Source of the DNA: Elysia marginata
Taxonomy: Eukaryota; Mollusca; Gastropoda; Plakobranchidae
Direction: 5' to 3'
Assembly (NCBI GenBank): GCA_019649035.1
Contig: BMAT01013440.1
Location: 22,552 to 47,463 of the forward strand
DNA length: 24,912 nt
Position numbers and translations under genes: made by a program. Under the pieces are notes generated by a model, which saw only the letters and a list, made by a program, of their open reading frames with translations, had not been told where the DNA came from and searched no databases. This document shows positions 9,968-20,567 of this stretch, one piece after another. The stretch's first letter is position 1. Every line of letters starts with the position of its first letter.

Positions 9968-9969
<2 letters not shown>
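8379..9969. other. Intergenic, no gene recognised
   Basis: AT-rich sequence with scattered short ORFs that lack coding character. A C run of about 13 lies near 9281-9293. A TCTAGATCTAGA motif lies near 8682-8694. Confidence 0.55.
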
Positions 9970-10003
<34 letters not shown>

Positions 10004-10188
10004 GAGAGAGANNNNNNNNNNNNNNNNNNNNNNNNACAGACAGACAGACAGACAGTCAGACAGACAGACAGAGAGAGACAGAGAAAGACAGACAGACGGG
10101 CAAGCAGACAGATAGATAGAGAAATAGAGAGACAGACTGAGATATAGATACATGATAGAGAGGCAAGGAGAGAGAAAGAGAGTGAGAG
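9970..10188 (+). repeat. GATA then GACA microsatellite containing an assembly gap
   Basis: (GATA)n runs from 9970 into GAGA, then 24 N at 10012-10035, then (GACA)n and mixed GACA/GAGA/GATA to about 10188. The Ns mark unresolved sequence. ORFs spanning them are artefacts of the repeat. Confidence 0.95.
10012..10035. other. Assembly gap (24 N)
   Basis: Run of N, placed where the repeat changes from GATA/GAGA to GACA. The true length is unknown. Confidence 0.99.
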
Positions 10189-10450
10189 CTCGCACTTGAT
10201 TGTTCGTTGACTTCCACGTCTCTATCGCAGCGAGTTTTTTTTAATGGTGAGTTTATTGGCATGGTCAACAGCGCACCCGGTACTCAGTCTCAAACATTTG
10301 ACTTTCTACTACAGACGAAGAACTATAACTAATTTGAAGGCGGAAGTGCGTGTTTCTGTTTTGGTGCCCAAGGTCGGGTATTTGACGATTATTAATTATA
10401 GATTGCTCACTGAATTCCAGTTTGTCGAGTCCATCTTTTCAACGGGCATG

Positions 10451-10875
10451 TAGCAGTAGTAGTAATAGTAGTAGCAATGGTAGTGGTAGTATTGGTAGTA
10501 ACACTAGTAGTAATAATAATAGCAATAATAATAATAATAGTAGTAGCAGTAGCAGCAGTGGTGGTAGTATTTATAGTATGAGTAGCGGTAGTAGTAGTAG
10601 TACTGGTAGTAGTGGCGGAGATAGCAGTACTGGTAGTAGTAGTAGTAGTAGTAGTAGTAGTTGTGACAGTGGTAGTGGTAAGAGTAGTTGTAATAGTAAT
10701 AATAATAATAACAATAACAACAATAATAGAAAATGAATAGTATTAGTCAAAGTAGCAGCAATAGGAGTAGTAGTAGTAGTAGTATAGTAGTAGTAGTAGT
10801 AGTAGTAATAGTGTTAGCATCAGCATCAGCAGTAGTAGTAATAATAATAGTAGTAGTAGTAGTTGTAGAAGTAGC

Positions 10876-10969
<94 letters not shown>

Positions 10970-11036
10970 ATACATTATAGTAGAAGTCGTAAAGGCACGG
11001 ACCTTAATAATAATAGTGGTAATAATTATAATCATA

Positions 11037-11085
<49 letters not shown>

Positions 11086-11092
11086 AGGTAGT
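10451..11092 (+). repeat. Large compound AGT/AAT/TAG trinucleotide array
   Basis: About 640 bp of AGT/TAG units with AGC, GGT and AAT variants. The purest block is about 10872-10970, and a closing (AAT)n block lies about 11024-11083. Poly-Ser, poly-Asn, poly-Val and poly-Tyr ORFs on both strands are readings of this repeat and are not called as genes. There is no splice or coding signal around it. Confidence 0.94.
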
Positions 11093-13392
11093 TTTTAGTT
11101 GCTCAATAAGGCTAGTGCATGATATATCCAGGTGCTTTCAGTCGTTCAATCGAGCATAACTTAATCTGGGAATTTTGTCTTCTTTAAAAAACATAATGTA
11201 CAGATTGGGAAACTCAACTTAAAATCATCTTTTTATGAAGTTACTACTAGCCCTATAAGCACAGAATCCCAAATACATGGTGCAAAGTGACAGGAAACTC
11301 AGAAAGATCTATGAGAGTATTTTTAGAGCCTTTCTTAAACTTATAAAAAAAAGAACTATATTAATCCCAATTGAAAACATCAAAGATGATATTACAGTTT
11401 TCAGAAAGGTTTATATAAAGAACATAAACATTTGTCATTTTCTGGTCAGATCATAATAGAGAATTTTACAGACATAATTTACATAGTAATCCCATGTAAG
11501 ATTAACTAAACAAACTCTCAGGTTTTTTTTATTTAATGCTGAGAGAGGAGAGTATAATGGAGCAGGATATCAGTGTCCGACGAGCTGACCTAGGTTAAGA
11601 TTTGCATTGAACATTGGGGCTAATGGCTGTAGGGCATATTAAAAAATATTAAGTAAAGCCTGTACAGCAAGGATTAGACAAATCAATCACACCAATGCAC
11701 ACCTTTGACCGGTACGTGTGATAGCTCAAAAAGGGATTGGACATCTGGTTGAGACACAGAATTCACTCTATACCAACTTCTTTCTTAGCCACTTGCGGCC
11801 ACAGGTCAAGCAAGTATACTTCACTTGTATTTTCTCCTATTCCTGTGAACTACAAATCCCTATCCTAGTGTGCATTGATGCCACATTATTTTGTAAGTTA
11901 TTTTTTATTATGGTAAAATGGATCCCATTCTAAAGTGCAGTATCACCAGAAAGAAACCTTAAAGGGCCTAAGATAGGCCACCATACTCAAAAGGCCTGTC
12001 AGTAAATATGTAAACAAACTTTTGCACGAGAGTTCTACTGATCTATCTCTTTTAATTTCTTAGTATAGTTAGGGCACATGAGAACTCAGCTAGTGCTTTG
12101 CTGTTCTGGGCCGGCCCAAAACAAAGTTACATACAAAATATAGGGAATATGATATCTACTTATGTTGGAGTACTCGGCCTGTCCTACGGCGGCCTAGGGC
12201 CTAACCATCGCCTTAGACTTCTGCCCTACGACCTCTGGCTAGCTTGCAACTAAATTGATCGCTTAAACAAATTTGTACGCAGGCCTACAAACGCAATTCG
12301 TCTGGTCGGAGAGGTCAAATTTTACACACGCTGCCTACCATTTTTAATACACATAAACGAAATAGTTCGAAAACTTCAATTGTTGAAGTCTGTAGCATTG
12401 AAATTAGAATTAGATCTCAAAGTTAGATTAAGAGTCTAAAAATTTGATTTATATTTGATTTATATCAAAGAATCAATTTAGATGATCTAGATTTAGTGCC
12501 AAAATATATCTTAATCTAGAGTCTCTGTTAGTCCTAGATCTGAACTAGGTTTGGGGCAGCATTTTTCTTCTATTTAAGGTTCTGCGTGTCATGTTTTCTT
12601 CTGTTTTAGACTTAGGGCCTAGACTCTGCGTGTCAAGTTACGTAATTTATGAAGGTTACTGTATTGGCTAATAGATGTATTTTTAATCTAAAAAAAAGGT
12701 GGGGGGATGAAGAGTGCTTTGAACATACTATTTTTTGTGGGTCAAAAGAAACATTAATAGAAATAAACAAAAACTAATTTAGAAAACGAGTAGCAGTATG
12801 CACGTACCGTTTACCTGGCAACCAATCCATCTTTTAATATCAAGATCATTTTCGTTGCGCATTCATGACCTTGACCTACTTATGCAACTAAGGTCATCGT
12901 TTCTGTATCTGTGGAGCAACTTGGTTGAGTTCAGCACCAGGTGTTGAGATTTTCTGTATTCATTTTACGTCCGATTTTATTTTTTCTAATGTCGAAGACA
13001 GTTGCCAGTGGTCCGAATACCAAGTTGTCCAATAGTTTTGACCACATTTTCTTCATGCTTCAGTCTCAGTTCCCACATGTATCACTTGGTCGTACAATAT
13101 TTTCATTTCTATTACATGCATTTCTTGATCTCCCCGCCTCAAATGCTTAAACAATCTCCACCTACTTTCTCGCTATGCTTCAACATGAACTTGTTTATTT
13201 CATTAAGACATTTTTACACTTCTATCTCAATGTCACCCGTTTGATTGTTCCTAGACTTATCATTCATTTTTAATAATGTAATAATATGTTTATTTCATTT
13301 TTTGCATCAGCCGTATGAGCCGAATCCTTTTTTTGTTTAAAAAAGTGCCCTATAAATCCTCTTCGTTATAAACGCCACCAACTCCATTACCA
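11093..13392. other. Intergenic, AT-rich, no gene recognised
   Basis: Short ORFs lack convincing splice signals or domain features. Small motifs recur, including GGCCTAGGGCCTA near 12190 and AGTCTA/CTAGAT words between about 12400 and 12640. These may be remnants of old repeats, but no family can be named. Confidence 0.5.
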
Positions 13393-13394
13393 CT

Positions 13395-13468
<74 letters not shown>

Positions 13469-13469
13469 T
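13393..13469 (+). repeat. (ATC)n microsatellite
   Basis: About 25 nearly perfect ATC units. Confidence 0.97.
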
Positions 13470-14061
13470 ACTGGTGTATGAGTTATTATTATTTTTATTA
13501 TTATAATCATCATATTTGTTACTACTATGTCATCATTATGATTGCCTACTTTATCACAATTTTACCCGAGCTTTAAGCTTAATCTGCCTGTTTAAATGAG
13601 GGGCTGACTAAACCTTCTACTGGTCTAGTCTTCTGAAGAGCTAGGCGGTTCCTACGGATTCAATTAATCTCACTCTGTTAATTTGCTGCAGTACGCGTCT
13701 TCTGTTTGCTGAATATTAATTCTTGTTCCATTATCTTTTCCCAAACGTTTCTGAATCCATACAATAGTATTTTTAGTTATTGAGGAGAAAAAAAAGAGAC
13801 TCGCACCGACCACCTAGCATGTTTTTGAGAAGCAACAAATTGTGTAAGAAAGCAAGACTCAGGCTTCATTATCGCAGGTCATTTTTTACTAATTTACGTT
13901 TACGTAAACTTACTAAGTGTCTGTAATTGTTTTTTAACAGTCGCTTAGATGGCCAGACCAAACTGCTTTGCTATAACTTTGTTGTTAAACAGTTTTGTTT
14001 ATAATCAAGCGTAACCACGTGCTCTACCTGTACGTAAACTATGAGGCTTTTCCCGCAAGGA
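13470..14061. other. Intergenic, nothing recognised
   Basis: AT-rich sequence with a short TTA/ATT run directly after the ATC array; no ORF or repeat family seen. Confidence 0.5.
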
Positions 14062-14410
14062 TAACTTAAACACAAACACATCAAGACAATCTAAACACAT
14101 CAAAATAAGGCAATATGAACACATTCGGCTTAAGACAATCTGTACAAACACACACTTGAACACGAACAGTAAAGAGAAAACTAAACACATACGACATGAG
14201 GCTATTTGACCACATATAAAAATAGGCATTACGAGCACATACAGAATTAGGCAGTATGAGTACACACAGAATGAGGCAGTATGAGCATATACAAAAGAGG
14301 CAATATGAGCACAAACATGCCAAGGCAATTAAAGCAAACACATCAAGACAAAATAAACACACATACCAACATATCAAGGCAAATGAAGCAGTATTAATCA
14401 AAATAGCAGC
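14062..14410 (+). repeat. Diverged minisatellite, unit about 25 bp
   Basis: Units begin AGGCA and follow AGGCAGTATGAGCACA, then TACAGAATG. Clear units start near 14223, 14249, 14274, 14298 and 14323; more diverged ones lie on both sides (AAGACAATCTAAACACATCA type). The overlapping minus-strand frames, rich in Cys, Tyr and Leu, are products of this repeat. No transposon or coding role is evident. Confidence 0.8.
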
Positions 14411-16276
14411 CACATATCAAGGTAGCATGTAGACAAAAAATAACTGCTTCTGCAATTTTGACAAAATCGTCAATAGACGAAAACAGCATAAAATAAAAAA
14501 AATGTAAAAACCTACTTGAACACAAAATCTAGATGATTTTAAGACAAGACAAAAAGCACACTATGTTCACACAAAAACAAAACAAAGAAAAAATATCTAG
14601 ATACAAAACAGTAAATAGATAAATGTAGTAAAAAAAGCGCTACCAAATAAAACGTATGGTAGTTTTTATTAGAAGAACCTTCAAACACATTTCTGTTCAT
14701 GTATTGATTAAGCTAGGAAGGAAAATATTGCAATGTCGACATCTAGGATAGTTTTGTTAATATGAAAATAAATTAACAGCTGGCCGAGAGGACCAATAAG
14801 TTACAAAATCATGTTCACTTCTATCTTTTAAATTGAGACAAGGTGGTCAGAAGGAAGTTTGAAAACATCATGATAGATGATATTGAAATTAAATTAAAAA
14901 AAAAAAGAACTAGATTTACAAAGCAGCGTCAAAAGATTCGATCTCATTCCTGAAGACCTGCCAAAACTCCACAAGCGATAAGGATTACAAGACGTTTTAG
15001 CTGCTCAAAATTCCAGACCCATGGTCTTTGACTAGCAATGCAAAAGTAAGAAAACTGTGTAATCTTTAAAAATATTGCCATTGTTTAAAGCAGATTAACA
15101 AGTGCAATATACCGATAAAAATCGAAACTTTCTTAAAGTCTTTTCGGATATTTGTAATTCCATACACATCGTCAACGATATCGCTGTATAAACATGTGCG
15201 ATATGAAAGTAAAAAGTCGATATGATCTGATGCCCCTCGACTTTTGAAAGCGTCACTTTTATCATAAATCCATTAATGTATAAGAAAGTTCTGTTCAAGA
15301 CCGTATATCATTTTTATAAATCGATATGGTCCTATGCTACCTAGTAGCGTGCGATATATCGAGACCGTCCTTCTAAGCAAAGTTTCCAAATGCGTCGGTT
15401 CTAAAACAAACATCCAGATCATCATTGTAACCCATTTTCTAAGAAGAAAGAAAATTTGTTACTGTCTCGTTTTCTTCCTCACAGCCTTTAAAATCACTAA
15501 AAGATATGTCGGCACATCGCATCAAAAACTGTTAGACTTGACAAAGCAATGATATTTATCGTAAGGAAAACCAACTGTCTAAAACAATAGATTGGAATTG
15601 TTCAAACTTAAATTAAGGTACGTAAAAAATTGTCCTAGTTGAATTCTTAAAATATTTAACGGTTTAGATAAGCGCAGCTCCATATAACCAGCTAAAACAA
15701 AAAATATTTACCTTAAACTTTTGTTAAAAAATGATGCTAAATTTATAAAGATTAAAAAGTACAGTATGTCCCGCTTCCAGGATAAATTATAGGGGCATTG
15801 CAATTTCAAACCTCCATAGACGTTGCAGTTGTTTGAATAAGACATTTTCCAAGCTTCCTGGATTCTCAGTATTTTAAGGAAGCATAAATCACTTTTGATA
15901 ACTCAGAATGTTAAGAAAATGAGGAAAAAGACAGTAAAATGACGTTTTCTCAAAAATGGAATTTACAGCTTTCAAACCATTTGCCCCGGACGCGAGACAT
16001 ATTGCTGTATCATTATTTCTTTAAAATCAGTTGTGCGCCAAGCATAAGCCATCAACAGTAGATATTGTGCACAAAAAAAACCCCAAATGTTTAATGTATA
16101 GAAATTGACCTCAAGTGTATTTACGGACAAAACTGCAATAAAACTAAGTAATTAGGATAAAAAAAAAACAAATTTAGGCTGTTTTTTATCCTTCATTCTA
16201 CTTCTCAAAGAAAAAGTTAACACGAATACTTTTACACGGAGGCAAAATCAATATTAGAAAACTGACAAGAGCAGTT
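14411..16276. other. Intergenic, AT-rich, with a CGATAT-rich stretch
   Basis: No gene recognised. Between about 15165 and 15363, CGATAT occurs at least five times, as in GTGCGATATG, GTCGATATG, ATCGATATGG and GTGCGATATATCG. The rest is plain AT-rich DNA. Confidence 0.5.
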
Positions 16277-16637
16277 TAGATAGTTAGAGAGAGATAGAGA
16301 TAGATAGAGAGATAGAGAGAGATAGAGAGAGAGACACACACACACACAGATAAATATAGATAGATAGATAAAGATCGATAGATAGATATATAGACAGATA
16401 AAGAGGGGGAGAGAGAGAGAGATAGATAGATAGATAGAGAGAGAAACAGACAGAGACAGAAACAGAGAAAGAAGAAGAGCCAGAGGTAGAAATAAAGAGA
16501 GAGTGATTGACAGGAAGAGATATAAATAGAGTAATAAACAGATGGAGAGAGAGACAGAGATAGAAAGAGAGAGATAGATAGATAGATAGATAGAGACAGA
16601 CAGACAGATACAGAGACAGACAGACAGACAGACAGAT
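16277..16637 (+). repeat. Compound GATA/GACA/GAGA microsatellite
   Basis: About 360 bp of mixed GATA, GACA, GAGA and a short (CA)n segment, ending in (GACA)n. It is similar in composition to the array at 9970-10188. Confidence 0.94.
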
Positions 16638-16813
16638 TAAGAAAGAGAAGCCTTTAGAAATACGTTTTCATTCGTATACTTTACTCTCCGACAACCAAAA
16701 TGAAAATAATGTTATGCCGCATTTCTTTGTCCATTGTTGCTTCACAACTTCCGAAGTGAAATTGCTATTCACTATTGTCATTATATCTTAATGTTTCCGC
16801 ACCCATCCCCAAA

Positions 16814-16852
16814 AATAAATAAAGGAATAAATAAATAGATAAATAAATAAAT
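16814..16852 (+). repeat. (AAAT)n microsatellite
   Basis: Imperfect AAAT/AAATAGAT units. Confidence 0.85.
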
Positions 16853-17057
16853 GAAAACCCCAAAAGAGTACCTCATGTATTACTTTTGTGTAAACGTTAA
16901 TATGTAATTACAAGTTGTGAATTATTTTTGAAAAATAATTATGGCCAACCCGTTAACCCCACATTTGATGCGTACTGCATCAACAACGCATCCAATTAAG
17001 GTATAAGGGAAAATAATAATAATAATGAGTGCAGATTTCGTGTATGTTGTCGAAATA

Positions 17058-17063
17058 TTTATT
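17058..17063 (-). promoter_or_regulatory. Possible poly(A) signal for the minus-strand exon
   Basis: AATAAA on the minus strand (TTTATT on the plus strand), downstream of the stop at 17153. It is meaningful only if the exon is real. Confidence 0.3.
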
Positions 17064-17152
17064 TCTTGCAAAGATCTAGAAAATCAAATGAAGCTAGCCA
17101 CTATCATCTTGTTTTAGTTGTTGGAGCTTGGTCTCCTTGTGATGTGCTCTGC

Positions 17153-17296
17153 CTAAATCCAGGAAGCGTCAGGAAGAGTCAAGACCTGGAGGAGGGGGAG
17201 AGGGGGTTGGGGGCAGAGGGCGTAGACACCTGCTCCACCCTCACTGGGGGACAACACCCTCGCTCTTTTCTCTGGAGGCGTCTTCCCTTGGGAACT
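17153..17296 (-). CDS. Candidate terminal coding exon of an unrecognised gene on the minus strand
   Basis: On the minus strand, a pyrimidine tract CTATTCCTCTCCTTAC leads into TTTTCCAG, whose AG is at 17298-17297. This is one of the best acceptors in the window. From 17296 a phase-0 frame stays open for 47 codons to TAG (17155-17153). It starts SSQGKTPPEKRARVLSPSEG and ends LQVLTLPDASWI. A minus-strand AATAAA lies at 17063-17058, about 90 bp after the stop, so a short 3' UTR is possible. The KTPPEKRARVLSPS segment resembles a basic, Ser/Pro-rich stretch of a nuclear protein, but no family is recognised. The block is clearly GC-richer than its surroundings. Two other frames, including a plus-strand frame of 80 codons, also run through it, so the call is tentative. 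Confidence 0.35.
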   Translation of the reverse strand, partial: SSQGKTPPEKRARVLSPSEGGAGVYALCPQPPLPLLQVLTLPDASWI

Positions 17297-17454
17297 CTGG
17301 AAAAGTAAGGAGAGGAATAGAAAAAGATAATTTTGATGTTCCGGATGACATAAAAGAGGTAACGCCTTCCAAACATTGGTCGAAAAATGAGGGGGGGGGG
17401 GGGAAGAAAGAGGTGTGAGTTATATGGTACAGAGGGAGATAGTTTGGTCGGTAA

Positions 17455-17700
17455 GCAGTAAAGGAAGTTGATGTATAAATATGTAGACAGTCAGGGAGTG
17501 GAGAAAATCATGTCGATAGATGGCTAGGTAGATAGGGACACTGGCGGAGAGATAGGTCAAAAGATGGGTAAGTGTGCACGTAGGTAATTTGATAGTAAAG
17601 AGTGAAGGCGGTTGATAAATAGATAGGTAGTTGATTTAGGTTTCTAGGCTTCTGGATAGGCAGTTAGGTAGGCATGTAGAGGGTTAGGTAGATAGAGAAC
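17455..17700 (+). repeat. Degenerate TAGG/TAGA tetranucleotide-like region
   Basis: Words such as TAGGTAGATAGG, GATAGGTAG and TAGGTAGG recur without regular spacing, as in an eroded microsatellite. A G run of about 12 lies upstream near 17391-17402. Confidence 0.6.
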
Positions 17701-18994
17701 AAGGCAGCTACATGTTGCTTATTTGACATCCTATAGTTTTATATAGCAACGTCAAAGTGTAGTCGCCACTTATGAAAATGCACACCAGAGGAAAATATGA
17801 CACAATAATTTATTAACTTTTTCTGTGGGTGACAACGAACACTTTATTGCTACTCATTACGCTGAATTTTCTCTCACACATTAGCCTTAAAAACCCATGC
17901 TTTAAATAACAAGGAAGTATTCGCAAAACCAATGCTTATCGTCCCCACCGCATCAGTTTTTCGCATAGCATCACAATCCTTTACCACACCCAAACGACCT
18001 GCAGAGTTCAAGGCTTTCAAGTTTCAAAATGTAAACTCAACCACAAGACTTGCCATTTTCGCCCACAATCGGGTTATTTTGAAACTAGGTCATCTCTCTT
18101 AGTATAACACAATCTTAAAAAAGCAACAACTCTTCATCATAAGGAGTTGGGACGTAGTCAGAGTAAACAAGTCACAAGTTGCCCGACTAACTTTGAATAG
18201 AACCCTCACAAAGAAACATAAATCTGTAACATTTAAAACAACTTTTGTCTTTGAGCAATTATCGGAAGATGTGAAAAGCTACTTACTTCTAACTTCTCAA
18301 AAGGCAAAAAAAAAACTTTTTCAAACCTGTTGAAAAATCAGTCATGTATCAAATTGGATGTAAGTTTAATTTATACTGACCGATTTCTATAATAAGTAAC
18401 AAAACTAAATTGAACGAACAAACAAAAACAAGTATAGGCCTAATCAGGATTAAAAGATATTTACGGTATGTAATTAGCAGTATCTCATCAGCTATTCTCA
18501 GTTGAATAAAGAATCAGAAACAAATAAAAAAGGAAATTAGATTGAGTGCAACAGAAAGCATTGCAATTCTTGTCCACATCCGGCAGCATGAAATTAGGTA
18601 TCGATTCTCAAAGCAGTATAAATCTGCGGCTGATTCCTTATCGACATCGATATTGACTTAGTTTTACAATCTCTCACTGACACCGGTATCGACATCGACT
18701 ATCGGGTTGGATGTAGTTCGACAATCGATTTGAGCAATCGTTAAGGTCTTTTATATCATTAGATAAAAGAGAAAATATCGATTAAATCTTCAAAATGTTC
18801 CTTTTGGTATCACCCTGTACTTCCGGACCAATTGTAACTTACGCAGGGAGGAAGCCAGAAAGATAGTAACATTTTCGTTGTTATAGGTGCAAGAGGTTAT
18901 ATACTTGAATCATATTACAAATATTACAAAACAAACTTCAATCATTTGAATAATAAATTTAACCTGGTTTGATAAGGAAACTGGAAATCCTGCA
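17701..18994. other. Intergenic, with an ATCGAT-rich stretch
   Basis: No gene recognised. Between about 18598 and 18785, TATCGA/ATCGAT words occur repeatedly, including TATCGACATCGA twice (near 18639 and 18689), AATCGATTT and ATATCGATTA. The rest is AT-rich. Confidence 0.5.
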
Positions 18995-19006
18995 TTCATT
19001 ACAAAA

Positions 19007-19345
19007 CAACAAAAAAGGGTCAAAGCCGACAATCACGTGTGTATTCCTGCAGACAAAACAACAAACTATTACAGGCTGAGGATAGACCAATACAAACGCC
19101 TGATAGCCAAAATAATGCATAGAAGAAGAGTAAAAAAATCAAGTGAAGAAGACGTGTGAAAAATCACAGAAAAAGACAAAAGCATAGCAGAAAAGCAGTA
19201 ATTAGGCGACAGAATACACACCACAGCAATGCCAGAGGCATTTCTTACTTTAAAAGATCACAAGGAAAACTTCCGTAACTAGCCCACATGGCGGCATAAA
19301 TCCATGCGAGTCTGAGCTCGGCAAACTAAGTAAACAAATCTCCAC
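19007..19345 (+). pseudogene. Penelope-like RT, N-terminal portion (copy A)
   Basis: Frame 2 reads VKADNHVCIPADKTTNYYR and, further on, EAFLTLKDHKENFRN. It carries three in-frame stops: TGA 19157, TAA 19199 and TAG 19280. The reading then moves to another frame at about 19296 for INPCESELGKLSKQIS. This INPC..ELGK..KQI motif normally leads within about 20 residues to the WK.TT...WF segment. Here that segment appears only at 20300, which places an insertion between them. Confidence 0.8.
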
Positions 19346-20238
19346 TTCCGGCGTGGCAAGTGAGCAGGTTAGACGAAGCTGTGTCGAGCTCTCGCAAAAT
19401 ATAATTTTTTTTCGTTAAATTTGAAAGAGTTGAACCGCCATCCAGAATGCCAGTTATCGTAGCAGCGAAAGCAGTACATTTATTGTTGTCCATGAAAAGT
19501 TACGAGTGACCCTTGAGACTGTGAACAAAAAAGAAAACCATTTCACTGTCATAAATTATCTATCATGTGATAAAGTGCAACTTCAAATCATCAACTTGAA
19601 CAAGAAAGAAAATTGAACAACCAGAGCTAAAGAATACTTAAAAAAAACTCCTGCACGACACCTTTGAAGACACTTGTTCTAGAGTTGCGGTAACAGATCT
19701 TTTCCTAGGATACTGCATAAGAAAAGAACAAATCATAAACTTTGTCCTGATTGAAGACAAAAAAAAAAAACCTTACAGAAGAATGCGAAAGAGACACCTC
19801 AGAGATTGGCCAGATGACTCGCACAGGATTAAAGAAGAAGCTGGTCCTGAGCTGCTCGACAATAATTCATTTTCTTACGGAAGCTCCTGAAACACTCTAT
19901 TTGAAAGGATGCCTCTCGTTAGTGCTGATGCTCTTCTCTTCTAAGAGAAAGAGAAAAAAAAAACGTTCAAGCTTATATTAATGAAAACCCCTTTTATAAT
20001 CTGTATTTTTCTGCTCTAAATAAAATCTAACAAAAGTAAAAGATGAAAAACCTCCTCATTCATTTGAAACCCTTCCCACTTTCCAAAAACTTATCTCATA
20101 GTAACATATACACGTCTGTTGCTTTCTATTACCACATGTATTTTATATGATTCATTAGAAATAAAATCTATAAAAAGAAAAGAGAAAGAAAAAAAAAAGA
20201 GTTTAGGCTCTAAAGCTAAAAAATTACAAAAGGGAAAA
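19346..20238. mobile_element. Insertion of about 0.9 kb splitting the Penelope-like RT; unidentified
   Basis: The RT reading breaks after SKQIS (about 19345) and resumes with a KQ-like stretch and NLLREKTKTILVEWKKTT (about 20240). The intervening sequence shows no RT homology. It contains a decayed reading of its own. One frame gives FIVVHEKLRVTLETVNKKEN onward to a TGA near 19615; another gives KLLHDTFEDTCSRVAVTDLF onward to PYRRMRKRHLRDWPDD and ends near 19886. These look like old coding sequence, but I cannot name the family. A-rich runs occur at 19759 and 19955. Target-site duplications were not clear. The exact borders are uncertain by about 20 bp. It could be a nested retroelement fragment or captured host sequence. 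Confidence 0.55.
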
Positions 20239-20239
20239 A

Positions 20240-20507
20240 AACAACAAACATTTTCGAAAAGATAACCTACTTCGTGAAAAAACCAAAACCATACTCGTTG
20301 AGTGGAAAAAGACAACCTACGCCATGAACTGGTTTAACACGATGAATCACAAAAATACACTCACGATGATAACGTTTGACAGCTTCGATTCTTTCTTTAA
20401 TAATGGAGGATCTGCTACACAAATCAATCCTATTTGCCTCAAAGTACGAAACAATAAATGGAGAGCAAGTCGACATTATAGTGCACACTAAAAACTCAAA
20501 ACTATAA
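20240..20507 (+). pseudogene. Penelope-like RT, motif A region (copy A)
   Basis: Frame 2 reads LREKTKTILVEWKKTTYAMN, then WFNTM, then ITFDSFDSFF, with the putative motif A Asp codon GAC at 20378-20380. A frameshift near 20398-20403 moves the reading to frame 0: MEDLLHKSILFASKYETING, then EQVDIIVHTKNSKL, ending at TAA 20505. Both pieces fit the family's palm segment only when the shift is allowed. Confidence 0.8.
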
Positions 20508-20567
20508 AAAGACGGTCAACCCTGAAGATAAAACAGGGAAATTTACATGCAACTCGAATAATTTTAA

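Noticed and set aside
9923..10268. Minus-strand ORFs with Leu/Ser/Tyr/Cys repeats
   Set aside because: Frames of GATA/GACA repeats, one passing through the N gap.
10422..11098. Poly-Ser, poly-Asn, poly-Val and poly-Tyr ORFs
   Set aside because: Frames of the compound trinucleotide array on both strands.
14005..14413. Cys/Tyr/Leu-rich minus-strand ORFs of 107 and 110 codons
   Set aside because: Generated by the 25-bp minisatellite; two overlapping frames are equally open, as expected for a repeat.
17066..17308. Plus-strand 80-codon ORF
   Set aside because: Covers the GC-rich block, but splice and poly(A) evidence favours the minus strand; kept only as an alternative.
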